Shown: positions 61,614 through 64,000 of the stretch, piece after piece
Layout of the letters: each line of letters begins with the position of its first letter
Position numbering within the stretch: position 1 is the first letter of the stretch
DNA from: Clostridia bacterium
Lineage (GTDB): Bacteria > Bacillota > Clostridia > Oscillospirales > Acutalibacteraceae
DNA length: 64,000 nucleotides
Direction of reading: 5' to 3'
NCBI GenBank assembly: GCA_017623235.1
Contig: JAGAPN010000050.1
Span: 26,383 to 90,382, forward strand
Made by a program: the position numbers and the translations under genes
Notes under the pieces: generated by a model
Told to the model about the DNA's origin: nothing
Database searches by the model: none
What the model saw: only the letters and a program-made list of their open reading frames with translations

Positions 61614-63203
61614 TCAGTTCATCTGGCTGAATTCCTTAAGGATGAGGCCGGGGTTTTTGTCCAGGGCCCAATTTATCTCATATTCAGCGGTGAAAAGCAA
61701 CAGGTCATGGCCAAGGCGGTCCTTAACCCACTTGGTCTGCTGCATAAGATTAAGCTTTTTAAAATCAATATCGCCCTCGGCAAAGCGTACCAGGGACAAG
61801 GGGGTATCAATACGGTTGTATTTAACGCCGTATTCCGACTCCATTCTGGACTCCAGCACCTCAAGCTGAAGCTGACCTACAACACCTACGTAGACACGCT
61901 CCATACCGCTGTCGGGCAGGAAGAACATCTGAATAGCACCCTCCTGGGCAATCTGGGTGATACCCTTATCAAACTGCTTACGCTTTAAGGAGTCTATCTG
62001 CTCTACAATAGAGAACATTTCGGGGGCAAAGGTAGGTATACCCTCATACTGCACCTTCATACCCTTCTCGCATATAGTATCACCTATAGCGAAGATACCC
62101 GGGTCAAACACACCTATAATATCTCCCGCATAGGCGGTATCAATAACAGCTCGGTCCTGGGCCATCATCTGCTGGGGACGGGAAAGCTTTATCATCTTAC
62201 CGCCCTGGACGTGGAAATACTCGTTGGCACGGTCAAATTTTCCCGAGCAGATACGCATAAAGGCAATTCTATCCCTGTGGGCCTTATTCATATTGGCCTG
62301 AATTTTGAAAACGAAGGCCGAAAATCTCTCGTCGGTAGGCTCTATCATAGAGTCCCCGGATTTGTGAGCCAGAGGCTCGGTGGTCATTTTAAGGAAATTT
62401 TCCAGGAAGGGCTCAACACCGAAGTTATTAAGGGCCGAACCGAAGAAAACGGGAGAAAGCTCGCCGCACCTTACCTTTTCCAGGTCAAATTCATAGCCTG
62501 CGCCCTCTACCAGCTCCAGCTCATCGCAGAGGTCACGGCGGGAATATTCCCCGATAAGGCTATCCAGCTTTTCGGTATCCTCAAGAGAGCATTCTATGGC
62601 CTCTATACGGCTTCCGCCTGCGTGAGCATCCTCAAAGGTAAGTATTCTCTGCTTTGTTCGGTCAAAAACACCCTTGAAATTGACTCCGCAGCCGATAGGC
62701 CAGTTCATAGGATAGGTGCCGATGCCGAACTCCTTTTCCAGCTCGTCCAGCAGCTCGAAGGAGTCCCTGGCCTCACGGTCCATCTTGTTTATAAATGTAA
62801 AAATGGGGATGTGGCGCATAGCGCACACCTTAAAGAGCTTTCGGGTCTGGGGCTCAATACCCTTGGCGGCGTCGATTACCATTACCACGCTGTCGGCGGC
62901 GGTAAGGGTGCGGTAGGTATCCTCAGAGAAGTCCTGGTGGCCGGGGGTATCGAGAATATTAATGCAGTAACCGTCATAATCAAACTGCATAACCGATGAG
63001 GTGATGGAAATACCACGCTTTTTTTCAATATCCATCCAGTCGGAAACGGCGTGCTTGTCGTTCTGCTTGCCCTTAACCGAGCCTGCCGACTGAATAGCCC
63101 TACCGTAAAGCAGTAATTTTTCGGTAAGGGTGGTTTTACCTGCGTCAGGATGGGAAATTATCGCAAAGGTACGTCTTCTTGAGATTTCTTGTTTTATATC
63201 CAA
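61614..63203 (-). CDS. prfC: Peptide chain release factor 3
   Basis: About 529 residues, the normal RF3 length. I choose the TTG at 63203 (TAGGAGT eight bases upstream; protein begins LDIKQEISRRRTFAIISHPD). The GTPase motifs are SHPDAGKTTLTEKLL (P-loop), DTPGHQDFSEDTYRTL and NKMDREA; the later domains match the RF3 pattern (EVLESRMESEYGVKYN, ending WALDKNPGLILKEFSQMN). RF3 is a GTPase that recycles RF1 and RF2 from the ribosome after peptide release. It is transcribed away from pnp, whose terminator lies 100 bases upstream. Confidence 0.96.
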   Translation of the reverse strand: MDIKQEISRRRTFAIISHPDAGKTTLTEKLLLYGRAIQSAGSVKGKQNDKHAVSDWMDIEKKRGISITSSVMQFDYDGYCINILDTPGHQDFSEDTYRTLTAADSVVMVIDAAKGIEPQTRKLFKVCAMRHIPIFTFINKMDREARDSFELLDELEKEFGIGTYPMNWPIGCGVNFKGVFDRTKQRILTFEDAHAGGSRIEAIECSLEDTEKLDSLIGEYSRRDLCDELELVEGAGYEFDLEKVRCGELSPVFFGSALNNFGVEPFLENFLKMTTEPLAHKSGDSMIEPTDERFSAFVFKIQANMNKAHRDRIAFMRICSGKFDRANEYFHVQGGKMIKLSRPQQMMAQDRAVIDTAYAGDIIGVFDPGIFAIGDTICEKGMKVQYEGIPTFAPEMFSIVEQIDSLKRKQFDKGITQIAQEGAIQMFFLPDSGMERVYVGVVGQLQLEVLESRMESEYGVKYNRIDTPLSLVRFAEGDIDFKKLNLMQQTKWVKDRLGHDLLLFTAEYEINWALDKNPGLILKEFSQMN

Positions 63204-63271
63204 AATAATTACTCCTATAATCAAATTGATAGCGTATCGTAATTATATTCGTTGCCAAAGGCAACACCGAA

Positions 63272-63298
63272 ATTCTGCATTTTGCATTTTGCATTCTG
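63272..63298. repeat. Short degenerate tandem repeat
   Basis: Three to four copies of a TTCTGCAT/TTTGCAT heptamer-like unit lie between a small TTGCC/GGCAA hairpin (63251-63263) and the pnp terminator. Such intergenic tracts are frequent in Clostridia genomes; no function is assigned. Confidence 0.5.
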
Positions 63299-63304
63299 CG
63301 TTTT

Positions 63305-63332
63305 AAAAAAGCACCTTTTCAGGTGCTTTTTT
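63305..63332 (-). terminator. Terminator of pnp
   Basis: Stem AAAAAAGCACC/GGTGCTTTTTT with a TTTTCA loop and a T-run on the minus strand, directly after the pnp stop. Confidence 0.9.
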
Positions 63333-63334
63333 AA

Positions 63335-64000
63335 TTACTTCTTGTTTCTGAAGCCCTGGCGGGATCTGCGGGGCTTTCTGTCAGCCTCTTCAGCGCCGTC
63401 GTCTTCAACGGTTGCGCCCTCGATTTCAACAAGAGCATCTCTACGGGAAAGATTAATTCTGCCCTGGTCGTCAATCTCGGTAACCTTAACAATAATTTCA
63501 TCACCAACGGCTACAACGTCCTCAACCTTTTCGGTGCGCTTAACGTCAAGCTTGGAAATGTGAACAAGGCCTTCCTTGCCGGGAGCAATCTCAACAAATG
63601 CGCCGAAGGTCATAAGACGGGTAACCTTACCACGGTAGATAGCGCCGATTTCGGGGTCGTTGGCAATAGTTTCAACAATCATAAGGGCACGCTGTGCCTT
63701 CTCGGCATCGATAGCGGTGATAAATACCTTTCCGTCATCGTCGATGTCAATCTTACACTCACAGTCGGCCTGAATCTTCTGAATAACCTTTCCGCCGCTA
63801 CCTATAACCTCACGAATCTTATCGGGGTGGATGGTGGTGGAAATCATCTTGGGAGCGTACTTTGAAACCTCGGCTCTGGGCTCGGCAATAGCCTTCAGCA
63901 TAACCTCATCAAGGATGTAATCTCTTGCCTTATGAGTCTTGGCAAGGGCTTCCTTAATGATTTCGGGGGTAAGACCGTGAACCTTTAAGTCCATTTGAAT
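63335..64000 (-). CDS. pnp: Polynucleotide phosphorylase, C-terminal part (5' end beyond the window)
   Basis: The last 221 or so codons are present and the frame continues past the right edge (IQMDLKVHGLTPEI..., where IQMD is the normal internal sequence). The end of the second RNase PH domain is followed by a KH domain with IGSGGKVIQKIQ, then an S1 domain (YRGKVTRLMTFGAFVEIAPG, GLVHISKL) and a short basic tail (RKPRRSRQGFRNKK). PNPase degrades RNA from the 3' end using phosphate and works with the RNA degradosome. Confidence 0.96.
   Translation of the reverse strand: MQMDLKVHGLTPEIIKEALAKTHKARDYILDEVMLKAIAEPRAEVSKYAPKMISTTIHPDKIREVIGSGGKVIQKIQADCECKIDIDDDGKVFITAIDAEKAQRALMIVETIANDPEIGAIYRGKVTRLMTFGAFVEIAPGKEGLVHISKLDVKRTEKVEDVVAVGDEIIVKVTEIDDQGRINLSRRDALVEIEGATVEDDGAEEADRKPRRSRQGFRNKK

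Overview
The window looks like chromosomal DNA of an uncultured anaerobic Clostridia member (Bacillota), probably a gut polysaccharide degrader of the Oscillospirales type. This rests on Gram-positive style signal peptides and lipoboxes, strong AGGAGG-type ribosome binding sites with many GTG and TTG starts, a type I dockerin, several CUT1 sugar ABC transporters without a local ATPase, and a parA-parB-serS cluster. The genus is not claimed.

Layout. (1) Positions 1-12882, minus strand: a GH16 lipoprotein, a sugar-binding lipoprotein and two very large secreted proteins built from tandem GLUG-type beta-helix modules; the second of these runs off the left edge. (2) Positions 13192-38923, minus strand: sixteen closely packed genes that read as one operon of about 25.7 kb ending in a strong terminator at 13128-13161. 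In transcription order these are a binding lipoprotein, a giant binding protein with carbohydrate-binding-like modules, a permease pair, an NHL-Yip1 membrane protein, a DUF5696-like protein, a second permease pair, three beta-helix proteins, a membrane-anchored jelly-roll protein, a metallophosphoesterase with a dockerin, a truncated beta-helix copy, a multi-repeat jelly-roll protein and a sugar isomerase. A divergent AraC regulator (39051-39935) is the obvious candidate controller. (3) Positions 40249-44093: an MBL-fold hydrolase, a second AraC regulator and two Gfo/Idh/MocA oxidoreductases. (4) Positions 44211-47112: parA, parB and serS. (5) Positions 47127-51551: an FAD oxidoreductase, gene remnants, a nucleoside hydrolase, a small gene with a stop codon at its lipobox position, a 365-bp inverted-repeat element and, beside it, a stand-alone SMODS-associated-NUDIX plus TIR fusion. 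(6) Positions 51681-61551: a GH106-like hydrolase, small housekeeping or stress enzymes, zinc-ribbon membrane proteins, an XRE regulator, a lipoprotein and a six-hairpin glycosidase. (7) Right edge, minus strand: prfC and the 3' part of pnp.

How it fits together. Regions 1 and 2 carry what is needed to bind a complex glycan at the surface (GLUG, jelly-roll and beta-helix proteins; dockerin, transmembrane and lipid anchors), cut it (GH16, possibly the beta-helix proteins), import oligosaccharides (three binding proteins, two permease pairs) and start catabolism (isomerase, oxidoreductases, cytoplasmic GH106-like and six-hairpin glycosidases). The glycan itself cannot be read from the sequence. 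The most unusual single gene is the orphan NUDIX-TIR fusion, which looks like a defence or conflict effector.
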